A stretch of DNA of 35,635 nucleotides. It comes from Chrysochromulina parva. Lineage: Eukaryota; Haptophyta; Prymnesiales; Chrysochromulinaceae. Below the pieces are notes generated by a model. That model had not been told where the DNA came from. It saw only the letters and a program-made list of their open reading frames with translations, and did not search any database. The DNA lies in the NCBI GenBank assembly GCA_002887195.1, contig PJAB01000183.1:1-35635 (forward strand), written 5' to 3'. Positions 16,978 through 26,711 of this stretch are shown here, one piece after another (position 1 is the stretch's first letter; the number at the start of each line of letters is the position of its first letter). The position numbers and the translations under genes were made by a program.

Positions 16978-17715
16978 ATGTGCTGGTCTGAGCGTTGGGC
17001 CGTTGGCGCGCGCTTCTCACAGGCTTCGGTGTGCTGCCCGGCAGTGCTTGTGCAACCCGCGATCACTTTAGCACGCGGTTGAGGTCCATACGCGTGTGCA
17101 GTGATGTGTGGGTCGCTACGTTCGCAACCGCGCGCACATGCCGGGAACGGCGCTCGGCTAGCGCTCGGCGGGGCCATGACCGCAGACGGCATACGTCCAC
17201 GCACGGCGCGCGGCGGCGCCCCGGCGCGTCCGCCTGGAGGAGTCTGCCCCATGTTTGCCCCTTAGGCCCCTATATAGATAGGCGGGCCCGCGATGCGCGT
17301 GCCGGCAATCTGCGCGGGGCCCGCGGGTTTGCCGATTCGATGGCGCCACATGCGCATGCCGTTGTTAAACCACAGCACATCCCTCCGCCAGGCTCCCCGA
17401 GCGGCCCAGCGGCCGGTCCGGTCACGAGGCGAGGTCTGTGCCTTATTAAGGGCCCACACGCGCGACCTCGACGCCGCGCTCCGCGTCTTGCGCGCGCTTT
17501 GAATCGCCCAAGGGACACACATGAGACATTCACCGTTGTCATTGACCGTCGAAACCACCCCGGCCGGGCCCCAATGTACGATGCTCCTAGATCCCTAGAT
17601 GCTCCGTACTCCCACCTCCCAGCTTGTATTTCAGATGTTAGCCCCCACAGAGGATGCGAGCTGCTAGCGAGCTGCGGCCGACCCATCCCGGCGTGCCGTG
17701 CACATGCTCGCAACT
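16978..17715. other. Convergent intergenic region
   Basis: 738 bp between the 3' ends of the TLC gene and the J/PARP-finger/BRCT gene. It is GC-rich with no repeated element of note beyond short words (atgctcc near 17580 and 17598). The open frames on both strands here have no recognisable domain. Confidence 0.4.
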
Positions 17716-19749
17716 TCACTTGCACATAGTTGCCGCGGGTGCGACGCATTGCCGCTTGGCCACCTCATTCTCGGTGGCGGACTCGTCGACATGCCGCTTG
17801 GCCACCTCATTCTCAGCTGCGCTGCGCTTCCATTCGTCGCTCAGCACCTCGCGCTGCTCGCGCTGCTCGCCGTCGGGTTCGTCATCCTCATCGTCGGGTT
17901 CGTCATCCTCATCGTCGGGCTCGTCGTCCTCCTCATCAGTTTGGCCTCCATTGGAGGTAACGACCTCGCGCACCTCGCCCTCGGGCCCTTGCCACGTGCC
18001 GTCGAGCAGCTCAGTCCAGTCATGGCCGCCCTTGGCAACCTCCTTCTCGGCATGCTTGAGCCATTTTCGCAGCGTCTTCTCGACCTCCTCCGGCGGCGAG
18101 ATTGCACCCGCCTCCACCTTGGCGACGCTATCGCGAAGCAAATGTAGGCTCACACGACCCCCCTCGTCGCGATATGGCAGAGCCGCCGGTGGGAGCAGGA
18201 AGCGCGTCGGCTTCAGTTGAGACACATCGATCGTCTCGAGGGGCGCTGCGGTGTAGCTGGGGTTCACCTTCTCCTTGATTGCCTTGGGCGCCTCCGCCGT
18301 CGTAACGGCCGGCTTCGCGACCGACACAGACGCCGTCTTGGGCACGATTGCCGTGGTGCTCGGCGTCGTCGCTGCTGGTTTTGGACCGGGGCGCGCACTC
18401 GACGGACTGGGCCCGCAATAGCCCGCGCGCAGCTCAGCAGCGCGCCGGTGCCCGAGCTTGAGCGCGAGCCCATTTCCACGAAACCCAGCTGAGAAGCTGT
18501 CGATCTCAAGCGGCGTCTTGCGGCGCACCCGCATGACGTCCTCGATGGAGCCGCGCACTAGACCCTGTGCCACGTCATGCAACGAGAGCAGCGCACAACC
18601 CTGCGCCTGCGCTTGCGACACCTTTGCGTAGCCTGGCTCCTTGCCCACGAGGAGCACGTCCGTCTTGCCCGACACGCTCGACGTGACGCGCCCCCCGAAG
18701 GAGACGAGCATCGCCGTCGTGCGCTCCTTGCCCAGCGACAGGCCCGCCCCGCCCCCCACCTCCGGGAAAATCCCCGAGAGCACAATCGTCTTGCCTGCGA
18801 GCGAGTTGGGTCGCCCGTCGCGCCCAGGCACGGGGATGCGGAAGCGGTTCGACGCAACGAGTTTGTCCGATGACGAACCAACGCCCGAGACGGCGCCCGT
18901 GGCGGCAACAGCGGCCGGCACGAGCGCCAAAGACGGCGCCGCGCCCCCGCTGGACGAAGAAGGGCCCGAGGTGCGCCCAGCCTTGGCAACCGCCGAGCTG
19001 CTGCCAGACGAAGACGCATCGGCCGAACTCGCGATTGCATGCCGGTCCTTGAGTTCGACCTTTCGCGCCCAATTGGCCTTGTTCATGCAGAAGCGCACGA
19101 CCGCGCGCAGCTCGCCGTCGCTGAGCTCGCCCAGGCCACTCAGGAGCACGGCGCCCATACACTTGAGAGCAGCCGCGAAGACGTGCACGTCCTGGCACTT
19201 GGCCGGGTCTGGAAGCCCGAGCCACACACGGTTGGGCACGCGCCAGCACTTCAGGTGGACCCAATTCTGGTAGGACCCAGATTCCATGTTCATCCAGCCA
19301 ACGCGCAGCTCGTCCTTCTCGATGCAATCATCCTTCAGGCACATAGCTGACCTCGCATTTCCCTTGGCCATGCAGCGCGAGCGGTTGCTCTTGGCCCTCT
19401 CCACCCGGTACATGGGCACCGTCTCCTGCGCCGCTTCGGCATAGTACTCCCACGACGGCGTGTTCATCAAGCCATCAAGGGGTGACTTCGCCGTGGGTTG
19501 GTTGGCTGCCATCGAAAAACGGTATGCAGGGCTGGCGGTGTCGTAGATGCTACGCAGCGCCTCAAACGCAACCTGTACCTCCCGGAAGGCTGCCGCATCG
19601 CCACCCTTGTCTGGATGCGCCCGAAGCGCTGTCTTGAAGTAGGAGCGCTTGATGGCTGCCCACTCACTGGCCAGGTCCGCCGCATCCGCCAGCGCGCTGG
19701 GCGAGCTGATTCCGAGGCTGGCAAGGCAGGACGCGATTGTCTTCGACAT
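17716..19749 (-). CDS. J-domain / PARP-type zinc finger / BRCT fusion protein
   Basis: A 677-residue protein from the ATG at 19749 (MSKTIASCLASLGI); the 48 upstream in-frame codons look like leader. Residues about 13-70 are a J domain with the HPD motif at 45-47 (HPDKGGD) and FREVQVAFEALRSIYD as its last helix. Residues about 112-174 match a PARP-type zinc finger: YRVERAKSNRSRC at the start, then C137, C142, DELRVGW, and WVHLKCW with H165 and C168. There are extra residues between the first Cys and the DELR word, so the metal site is divergent. Residues about 316-398 are a BRCT domain (LAGKTIVLSG, SFGGRVTSSVSGKTDVLLVG). The tail has acidic repeats and a duplicated ENEVAKR word. Inferred role: nuclear DNA-break or replication-linked protein that recruits Hsp70. 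Confidence 0.75.
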   Translation of the reverse strand: MSKTIASCLASLGISSPSALADAADLASEWAAIKRSYFKTALRAHPDKGGDAAAFREVQVAFEALRSIYDTASPAYRFSMAANQPTAKSPLDGLMNTPSWEYYAEAAQETVPMYRVERAKSNRSRCMAKGNARSAMCLKDDCIEKDELRVGWMNMESGSYQNWVHLKCWRVPNRVWLGLPDPAKCQDVHVFAAALKCMGAVLLSGLGELSDGELRAVVRFCMNKANWARKVELKDRHAIASSADASSSGSSSAVAKAGRTSGPSSSSGGAAPSLALVPAAVAATGAVSGVGSSSDKLVASNRFRIPVPGRDGRPNSLAGKTIVLSGIFPEVGGGAGLSLGKERTTAMLVSFGGRVTSSVSGKTDVLLVGKEPGYAKVSQAQAQGCALLSLHDVAQGLVRGSIEDVMRVRRKTPLEIDSFSAGFRGNGLALKLGHRRAAELRAGYCGPSPSSARPGPKPAATTPSTTAIVPKTASVSVAKPAVTTAEAPKAIKEKVNPSYTAAPLETIDVSQLKPTRFLLPPAALPYRDEGGRVSLHLLRDSVAKVEAGAISPPEEVEKTLRKWLKHAEKEVAKGGHDWTELLDGTWQGPEGEVREVVTSNGGQTDEEDDEPDDEDDEPDDEDDEPDGEQREQREVLSDEWKRSAAENEVAKRHVDESATENEVAKRQCVAPAATMCK
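17870..17935 (-). repeat. 21-bp tandem repeat encoding an acidic tract
   Basis: The + strand unit gtcgggttcgtcatcctcatc occurs about three times and encodes DDEDDEP in the tail of the J/PARP-finger/BRCT protein. The unit length is a multiple of three. Confidence 0.8.
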
Positions 19750-20005
19750 CGCGCACGGCGGCACAGCACGCGAAGAGCGCGCGAACTGGCAGAGACGAAA
19801 CACAAACTCGAGATGTCTTTGCACCCTTGTTTCTTGACTCGCCCCAAGGCGCCCTTTTTCACAGGATCGTTCCCTCCACTCGATCATCGTCACACATTTA
19901 ACAGGCCGTGCGACCGGCGCGCGCGAAAGGTAGAGCTATGACCTATATGTGGAACCCGTTTCTAACCTTTTTTAGGTACATGGCTCGATGGCTGGCATCA
20001 AAAGC

Positions 20006-22660
20006 TCAAGTCAAGTCAAGCTGCGCTTGCGATTCGGAGAGCTGCAGCTTGAGCTCGATCATGCCCTTGACGTCCTCTTGCAGTTGCGAGTTCTCCGCGC
20101 GCAGCCGGGCGGCTTCTTGAAGCGACTGGGCGAGCTTGACCTCCATCTGTGTCGCGCGCTGCGCCGACTCGAGATGATCCCCTCCGTACTGCTCCATCTT
20201 CTCCTTCAGCTTGCGTAGCTTGCCACGCACCGACTCGAGCTCATACTCGGCCTCGGCCGCGCGCAATTTGGAACCGACGAGCTCGACGCGCAGCTCGGCC
20301 GCCTCCTCCGCCGCCCTTCTCGCCGCATTGGCTGCTTCGGCCGCCGCGTTCTCAAGGGCCGCGCAGACCTCATCCCGCGAGGCGTCTCCTCCGCTCGCGA
20401 CGACGCGCGTCGGGGAGGTTGCTGCGACCGCGGCGGCCGTAGCCACGGCGGCAGCAGCGGCAGCATTCGCCATCCGCACGTCGGCGCCGGCTCGTGCGCC
20501 GTCCGCAAGTGCGACGCTCAAGCGCTGCCTTGCGTCGCGGAGCTCATCCTGGAGGAAGGCATTCGTCTCCTGGAGGGTCTCCACTTGCTTATACGCTGCC
20601 TCGAGCTCTAGACCGGCTGCGGCAAGCTCCGTGCGCAGTGCCGCCTCCGTCGCAGCTGACTTTCGATTGGCCGCCGTGGCAGCCACCTCGAGGGCAGCCC
20701 GGTGCTGTTGCTGCAGCTGCGCCGTCGTCGGCGTCCGTTGCGGCCGCTGAGCACCCCCATCACCTCCGCGATCTTTCTCGTCGTCCGTGTCCTGCAGCGC
20801 GTCGTCATCGTCCTCCTCGGACTCCTCATCATCATCCGTCTCGTACTCCGCGGCCTCTGCTGCGGCCGCGTCATTTCGAGGGGCATTTCGAGGGGCAACC
20901 GCCGGGGTGCTCAGCCGCGCGATCTCGGCCCGCAGGCGCGCCAGCTCGGCATCCTTCTCCGCAAAGGCGCTCGCCAGCCCGGCCTCGTACTTGCCCGGTG
21001 GGGGCGGCTTGCCCGGGGGCGACAGGAGCGACTCTTCACCTGCGTCTGCCTTGGACGCCGCTGCCTTGGACGCCGCTGCCTTGGAAGCTGCGCCCATGGA
21101 CGCGGAGGCCTCCTCGAGCTGCGCGCGCAACCGGCGCGTCTCCGCTTGCTCCGCCTCGAGCAGCGACGCCGAGTGCTTCAGCTGCTGCATCGCCTTTTGG
21201 CGCCGCTCGTCGGAACGCGCCAACTCAGCCTCGACGGCCTTCAGGCGCTTCGAGGCGGCCGCGGCGGCACGCTGGGCCGTTCTCAAGGCCTCGTCGTCCG
21301 CCTGCGAGGTATCTTTGATCTGGTTGAACCGGATGGTCATGTCGCCTTGCTCGGCGGAGAGCTTGATGAGCTCGGCCTGCAGCCGCTGCTTCTGCAGCTC
21401 GACTTGCGTCACAGCGAGCACCGTCGCCTCATCTGCCTCGACCGCTCTCTTCTGGGCGGCGGCCAAGGCAGTCTCAAGCTCGGCCTGGCGGCTGTCCGCC
21501 TGCTTGCGCGCATGCGCGAGCGCAGACTCGGCCGCCTCACGCCCGACCTTGTACTCGGCCACGCGCGTCTGCGTACCATAGAGCTCATTTCGCAGGGCCT
21601 CGAGCTCCGCCTCAAGCTCCGCCGCGCGGCCGGTCGAAGACATGAGCGGCTGCGCTGGCGGCGCCGCCTGCGGCGCACTCGACCGGACGCTCGCTGCCTG
21701 CAGCTTCGCCGCTGCGAGCTCCCCGCGCAGCTCGCTCAGCTGCGCCGTCATCCTCGAGAGCACCTCTTGCTGCTCAGCGTAGCGACTGCGCTCCGTATTG
21801 ACGAAACCCGGCCTCGGCTCGGCCGTTACAAACGCCAGCCCGTCATCCGCGCTGGCGTGCCCCCCCGCGCCCGCGTTGAGGCCGGCCACCTCGGCACCGG
21901 AAGCCGGCGGCAGCTCGGCGGCGGGGGCGCTTGGCGTGGGCACGGCGGCCGCGGTCGTTTCCACAGAGGCCGCCCGGCTTGTGACGGAGCCGGCGTCGCT
22001 CTCGCCGCCGTCGTCGTCCCACGCGGGAAAGCCACGTAAGTCTTGCTCGAGGGCCGCTCTCGAGGGTGTGGAGCCCGGCACGAAACCGGGTAGCCCACTC
22101 GCGCGCGGAGTCACCGACGAGATCGACTCCTCGTCTGGATCGACGTCGAGGTCCTTGAGGTATACGGACGAGACCTGCGCCACCACCTTGACGGGCAAGG
22201 TGTCCGAAGCGAGGACGGCGCCTGCCTTGCCCGCCTTGCCTGCCTTGAGCGGAGTCAAACTGAAGATGTGGCTCACGCGGTGCTCGACAACGCCCTGGTC
22301 GGCGAACGCGGCCACGTCCACCTCCTCGGCGGCAATCTCGACCGTACGGCGCCGTTCGGCGAGCATCATGAGCGAGACACGGAAGGTTTTCTCCGAGAAG
22401 GCCTTGTCGATCTTCTTGCTCGAATAAAGCGTGCACACGAACTCGAGCGGTGCGTCCCAAGTCGCCTTGCCCATCACAATGTTTGCTGGCGAACTTGCGA
22501 CGACCTTGGGACCGCGGGCGATCTGAAGCACGGCCTGCGCGCCGGACGGTAGCCCCTGCGCAGGAGCTGCAAAGCCCGAGGCGGTACCGGCGTGCACCAC
22601 GAAGGAGAACTTGTGCGAAGATCGCGTCGAGTGCGCCACGCGCTTCTTCAATGAAAACAT
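20006..22660 (-). CDS. NT-C2 domain coiled-coil protein
   Basis: An 884-residue protein from the ATG at 22660 (MFSLKKRVAHSTRSSHKF). Residues about 15-150 fit the N-terminal C2-like (NT-C2, EEIG1/EHBP1-type) domain: basic start, KFSFVVHAG, LQIARGPKVVASSP, then ATWDAPLEFVCTLY and FRVSLMMLAERRRTVEIAAEEVDVAAF. A Ser/Pro/acidic linker follows to about residue 300, with the VDPDEES word. Residues about 300-880 are nearly continuous Ala/Glu/Leu/Gln/Arg coiled coil with acidic and Pro-rich breaks. NT-C2 proteins with long coiled coils link membranes or organelles to cytoskeleton in animals and plants; the partner here is unknown. No intron is evident. It is followed closely (about 255 bp) by the leader of the J/PARP-finger/BRCT gene on the same strand. 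Confidence 0.7.
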   Translation of the reverse strand: MFSLKKRVAHSTRSSHKFSFVVHAGTASGFAAPAQGLPSGAQAVLQIARGPKVVASSPANIVMGKATWDAPLEFVCTLYSSKKIDKAFSEKTFRVSLMMLAERRRTVEIAAEEVDVAAFADQGVVEHRVSHIFSLTPLKAGKAGKAGAVLASDTLPVKVVAQVSSVYLKDLDVDPDEESISSVTPRASGLPGFVPGSTPSRAALEQDLRGFPAWDDDGGESDAGSVTSRAASVETTAAAVPTPSAPAAELPPASGAEVAGLNAGAGGHASADDGLAFVTAEPRPGFVNTERSRYAEQQEVLSRMTAQLSELRGELAAAKLQAASVRSSAPQAAPPAQPLMSSTGRAAELEAELEALRNELYGTQTRVAEYKVGREAAESALAHARKQADSRQAELETALAAAQKRAVEADEATVLAVTQVELQKQRLQAELIKLSAEQGDMTIRFNQIKDTSQADDEALRTAQRAAAAASKRLKAVEAELARSDERRQKAMQQLKHSASLLEAEQAETRRLRAQLEEASASMGAASKAAASKAAASKADAGEESLLSPPGKPPPPGKYEAGLASAFAEKDAELARLRAEIARLSTPAVAPRNAPRNDAAAAEAAEYETDDDEESEEDDDDALQDTDDEKDRGGDGGAQRPQRTPTTAQLQQQHRAALEVAATAANRKSAATEAALRTELAAAGLELEAAYKQVETLQETNAFLQDELRDARQRLSVALADGARAGADVRMANAAAAAAVATAAAVAATSPTRVVASGGDASRDEVCAALENAAAEAANAARRAAEEAAELRVELVGSKLRAAEAEYELESVRGKLRKLKEKMEQYGGDHLESAQRATQMEVKLAQSLQEAARLRAENSQLQEDVKGMIELKLQLSESQAQLDLT

Positions 22661-23632
22661 AGATGGTCCGCGCGCGTAAGGGTACTCTTCAGCGCGGCTG
22701 CGCCCACAGGCTGACTCCGCTCGTTGGACTCTTGATGGGTGTTGCAGGATGTGGGACTTCACAGCACAGCATTTCGTCCCAGTTCAACAACACCGGGGGG
22801 AGCCGGGAATCACACGAGTCAAACACGGACCGCGAATCAACCCCCAAAACTTTACATGTTCATGTAACCGACACACGCACGAGCCACGACCACGCGATCC
22901 CGTCGGAGCGCAAGCGTCGCTAAACCACACACCGTACTGTACGTGTCTCGCCTGATCTGCAGGAGGTGTTGTGGCAGCGAAGTAGCGAAGCTTGTCTTGA
23001 CCATTCACGACCACATTGATGGTTGCCAGGATGCCGGGTACACCCACAAACATGTCTTGAGTTTGCGGGGCGGGGCCCCACATAGTCCACTCTGCTCTGC
23101 TGCATGGCAAGCTCGTGTCACGTACTATGAGGCGCAAGCCGCCATTATGTTGTCAGGCCGATCCTAAGCCATGCCAACAAGTGATACCAGAACTTGGCCA
23201 CCTTCTTGGAGCGCACCTGCAGAAGTTAACAGCAGGAGTCAGAGCGAGGAAGAGCACTCTTAAGCTGAAGAATGCAGCCGTGGCCTGCGCGTGCGGCTCA
23301 GTTACCACAGAGATTATAATCTTCAATAATAATCAGATCCTGTCGAGAAAATGGCTCTCATCATGGCCGGCAGGCGGAAGCTAGTGCGGCCAGTTACGAG
23401 GGCAAGTCGCACCGTTTCGGCTTCATAATAAAGTCTGTTTAGTGTGCTTTGTCCATCCGGTTATAAGCACGCCATAGCCGGTGTAAGACCAACGTGCAGA
23501 GGAGCGTCACGGGAAAGATCGATTGCAGCGGGTTCGTCGCGATGATCCATGCATCGCGAGCGGGCGACGTGCCGCACGTGAATTAGTCGTGAATTCGAAC
23601 TTCACGTGAACATTCGAAGCTCCAAACTGAGA

Positions 23633-23760
23633 CTGAGTTCCAAGTTCAAGTTCAAGTTCAAGTTCAAGTTCAAGTTCAAGAGAGCACATTCGATAGGCTT
23701 CCGCTAGGTTGTCTGTTGTTTATGAAGTACAGTGTAACTTGAACTTGAACTGAGTTCCAA
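23633..23760. repeat. Opposed (CAAGTT)n / (GAACTT)n repeats flanked by CTGAGTTCCAA
   Basis: At 23641-23680 the hexamer CAAGTT is repeated more than six times; at 23736-23750 a short AACTTGAACTTGAAC run carries the reverse complement. The 11-mer CTGAGTTCCAA is found at 23633-23643 and again at 23750-23760. The two runs could pair as a long hairpin. Confidence 0.8.
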
Positions 23761-23847
23761 CGCCCACTGTGGTGCCCTCGGATTCACGTGGTGTGTCTTT
23801 GCGGCTCTGGATACACACAGGATACTCTATCGCACAAACGCCACAGC

Positions 23848-23992
23848 GCTCTAGAGTGAGAGAGAACTCCATGGAACTCTCTCTCTCTCTCTCCCTCAAA
23901 TATCTGTGACTGAGAGTGACTGAGAGAGAGCTCTGAGCCTCTGAGTCAGAGTGACTCTCACTCTCTCATTCACTCTCACTCAGCGTTCTACC
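23848..23992. repeat. GA/CT-rich microsatellite with inverted arms
   Basis: AGAGTGAGAGAGAACTCC is followed by ATGGAACTCTCTCTCTCTCTC, then GACTGAGAGTGACTGAGAGAGAG and CTCTCACTCTCTCATTCACTCTCACTC. The opposite GA and CT arms can fold on themselves. This is typical simple-sequence DNA with no coding role. Confidence 0.75.
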
Positions 23993-24628
23993 ACACAGAC
24001 CACAGAGTGGTGTTCGCGTATGTCTGTCTGCTATATCGCTATATCGTACTATGTGCATGTATCTGACAATGTACAATTATTTTTATGTACTAAGTACTAA
24101 CGTATTATATGAATCCCCACACCAAGTCGGATAACTCAAACGGGCGGCGTGCCGCGTTCGCATGCGGAGATGACGCCGATCCCGCGAGCTTTAGGGGCGC
24201 ACCGACTGATCAGTGATCACTCGGGCAGATGCTTCATTTTGGCTCAAAAGTCAAAAGTGCAAAAGACGTGTGTGGCCGAGCTCTACAGAGCTCGGAGTGA
24301 GAGTTGCAGAGACCGAGCCGTCACAACCATTCGATTCGAACAGCGGAGCGCCACTCTATTTTCACCGCACGCGCACGTACTGAAAAGTACACTCCGCGCA
24401 GCAAACGAAAGGAAGGACCCTCTGTGCACACCCCGTGTTCCTCCCTGCGAACAAGCACTCCCTGGTCCTGGCACACAGACACAAAACCAAGTGTCATGCT
24501 CGAGATGAACGTACAGGACACAGGGTCACTCAGAATGCTCGGTGTGCCACTCTCACATGCTTTTGTGACTGCTCGCGGCCTAACTCGCGGACTCTCGAAC
24601 GCGTCTCGCGTGCCTCCTTTTCCCTTCC

Positions 24629-26200
24629 TCATTTATGTGGCGAAGGCGACGGCGAGGGCGACGGCAACGGCGATGGTGACGGCGTCGGCGTCGAGGGCTC
24701 GGGTGTGGGCGATGGCTCGAGCGGCGGCAGCGGCGTCGTCGAGGGCTCGGGCTGTGTCACTGGTGCTCCTGTCGCGGGTCCTCCGACGTTGAACGTGTGC
24801 ACCTGCGACGTCCCAGTTAGGAAGTCTCTCCCATAGTCAATGCCGTTGATCGTCAGGTAGCCGTGATGCCAGCCGTCGCCGTATGAGTCCAACAGGTTGG
24901 CCTCGTGCACGCCGGGGCTAAGGCACACCGTGTACGTATACTCCTGATAGTTAGACAGCGACCCCTGTGCGGCGAGTTCGTTGCCATCGATCGCGAGCCC
25001 CGCCTCTGACCCCCAAGTCGTCGTGGTGATCTTCATGAGCGTGTCGATGCACCCGACATAGAATGTGTGCGTGCTCATCGTCCCTGTGAGGAACTCTTTG
25101 CCATAGTCGACGCCGCCGATCGTCAGAAACCCGCCGTGCCAGCCGTCGCCGTATGAGTCCAAGAGATTCGCTTCGTGCGAGCCGCTGCTGAGGCACACCG
25201 TGTAGGTGTACACCTGGAAGTTGTACAGCGAGCCCTCTGCGATGATTACGGTTCCGTCGATTGTGAGCCCGATCTCGGGGCCCCAGCTCTTGGTTGTGAC
25301 AGTCATGGTGGTAGAGACGCACGAGACTGTGAATTGATGCGTCGCCACCGTCCCCGTTAAAAAGTCCCTCCCGTAGTCGACGCCGTTGATGGTCAGGTAA
25401 CCGCCATGCCATCCGTCGGCGTATGAGTCCAGGAGCGCGGCTGTGTGTAGGCCAATGCTGAGGCACATCGTGAACGTGTACACTTGGTTGTTGGCCAGTG
25501 AGCCCTGGGCGACAAGTTCGATATCATCGATCTTGAGACCCATCTCAAACCCCCCTGCCGTAGTAGTCACCGTCATAGTCGTCTCGACGCACGACGACGA
25601 TGCAGAGAACGTGATCATCGACACCGCTCCGCTGAGGAATTCTTTGCCGTAGTCGACGCCGCCGATGGACATGTAGCTGCCGTGCCAGCCGTCGCCGTAG
25701 GAGTCCTCGAGCTTCGCTACGTGCGTACCGGCGCTGAGGCACATGTTGAACTTGTACTCCTGGTTGTTTTTCAGCGTGCCCTGCACGACGAGCTCAGCGT
25801 CATCGATCTTGATGCCGACCTCGTTGCCCCAAATGGTGGTGGTCACCGTGATGACCGTATCGATGCACGGAGCGCCACCACTTCCATCTCCCTGCTGTTC
25901 CGCCGCCACCTCCTTGGCCTTCGTCAGGAACTGGTTTTCAGCCTCCACTTGCACAAGCTGTGTCACGCGCTTGGCATACGGCAGATGCCTAGATTCCTGC
26001 AGCCCGTTTTGCTTGTCCAGAAATCTCTCATACCTCTCGTGCCGGCGTCTCCACTGCTGCCTCTGCTTCCACCAGTGCTTCTGCGCGAGGCCACGGACCG
26101 AAGTGCCGCCGAGGGTGCCCGCCGTGTATTCGAAGCCGCAGAGCAGGGCAAGTGACGCAGCGGCGATGAGCGCGAGGGCACTCCTGCTCCCGAGAGCCAT
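24629..26200 (-). CDS. Secreted GDGWHG-repeat protein, paralogue A (four repeats, Ser/Pro-rich tail)
   Basis: A 523-residue protein from the ATG at 26200. Residues 1-22 (MALGSRSALALIAAASLALLCG) are a signal peptide. A basic, Trp-rich segment follows (LAQKHWWKQRQQWRRRHERY). Then come four tandem units of about 90 residues, each starting C-[IV]-x-T, with a second Cys in MCLS or VCLS, then DSYGDGWHG, a YLTINGVDYG-like word and FLTGT. One unit has DSYADGWHG instead. The C-terminal 50 residues are Pro/Ser/Thr-rich (SPSPSPSP) like hydroxyproline-rich glycoprotein modules. One disulfide per unit is likely. I do not recognise a named family; GDGW words occur in predicted secreted proteins of marine protists. 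Inferred role: cell-surface, scale or matrix protein. It lies in tandem with two paralogues. Confidence 0.7.
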   Translation of the reverse strand: MALGSRSALALIAAASLALLCGFEYTAGTLGGTSVRGLAQKHWWKQRQQWRRRHERYERFLDKQNGLQESRHLPYAKRVTQLVQVEAENQFLTKAKEVAAEQQGDGSGGAPCIDTVITVTTTIWGNEVGIKIDDAELVVQGTLKNNQEYKFNMCLSAGTHVAKLEDSYGDGWHGSYMSIGGVDYGKEFLSGAVSMITFSASSSCVETTMTVTTTAGGFEMGLKIDDIELVAQGSLANNQVYTFTMCLSIGLHTAALLDSYADGWHGGYLTINGVDYGRDFLTGTVATHQFTVSCVSTTMTVTTKSWGPEIGLTIDGTVIIAEGSLYNFQVYTYTVCLSSGSHEANLLDSYGDGWHGGFLTIGGVDYGKEFLTGTMSTHTFYVGCIDTLMKITTTTWGSEAGLAIDGNELAAQGSLSNYQEYTYTVCLSPGVHEANLLDSYGDGWHHGYLTINGIDYGRDFLTGTSQVHTFNVGGPATGAPVTQPEPSTTPLPPLEPSPTPEPSTPTPSPSPLPSPSPSPSPHK

Positions 26201-26543
26201 CGCTGTGGCGCTCCAGGCGATCCAAAGAAGGATCGGAGGCGAGCGTCCCGAAATGGAACAAACTTTTGCATGCGCGTGACGAGGCTTTGGGAGCGAATGT
26301 GCAGGCGGTTCTGACCACGCACAAGGAGATCACAGAGAGTCAATAATTATGCTGCCTGGCATCCGTACCCAACTGCTGCGCATGCACACACACTCCAACC
26401 AAACCATACTAACCTACTTGTGGGTACAACACACCCACAGACTGTTTCCGACTCCCACACTCACAGAAGAAAGCACAAGAATATGAGACACGAAGCATGA
26501 CTCGGGTATGGTTAGCGCTGCGAGTCAGTGTTGTACATCGCGG
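26201..26543. other. Spacer between paralogues A and B
   Basis: 343 bp holding the promoter of paralogue A and the 3' flank of paralogue B. The first 60 bp beside the ATG are nearly identical to the matching region of paralogue B. The rest is unrelated, with CA-rich words at 26380-26470. No gene is seen. Confidence 0.5.
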
Positions 26544-26680
26544 CTACGGCAACGGCAACGGCGATGGTGACGGCTCGGGCGCCGGCGTCGGTGACGGCGT
26601 TGGCAGCGTCGTCGAGGGTTCGGGCGCCGGTGTCGGTGGCGAGGGCGACGGCGCCCTGACATTCGGCGAAGGCGAGGGCA

Positions 26681-26711
<31 letters not shown>

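Larger units (their letters stand above)
22661..24628. other. Long gene-free stretch with simple repeats
   Basis: About 1.97 kb without a believable gene. The right end of the NT-C2 gene's upstream region has a CCGGGGGGAGCCGGG motif at 22790-22816. The middle (22950-23500) has mixed composition and no recognised RNA gene. From 23640 to 24000 there are hexamer and dinucleotide repeats, and 24040-24115 is AT-rich. The open frames here are short and not protein-like. It could hold an unrecognised noncoding RNA. Confidence 0.5.

Noticed and set aside
16978..17749. Long plus- and minus-strand frames in the convergent spacer
   Set aside because: Arg/Pro/Ala-rich readings of GC-rich DNA, overlapping the known 3' ends, with no domain.
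20702..22039. 445-codon plus-strand frame, Leu/Arg-rich
   Set aside because: It is the antisense reading of the coiled coil (Glu/Gln/Lys codons read as Leu/Arg) in the NT-C2 gene.
23560..23620. tRNA-like word near gaattcgaacttcac
   Set aside because: The TTCGA word lies in a local palindrome; no cloverleaf, anticodon arm or A box could be placed around it.
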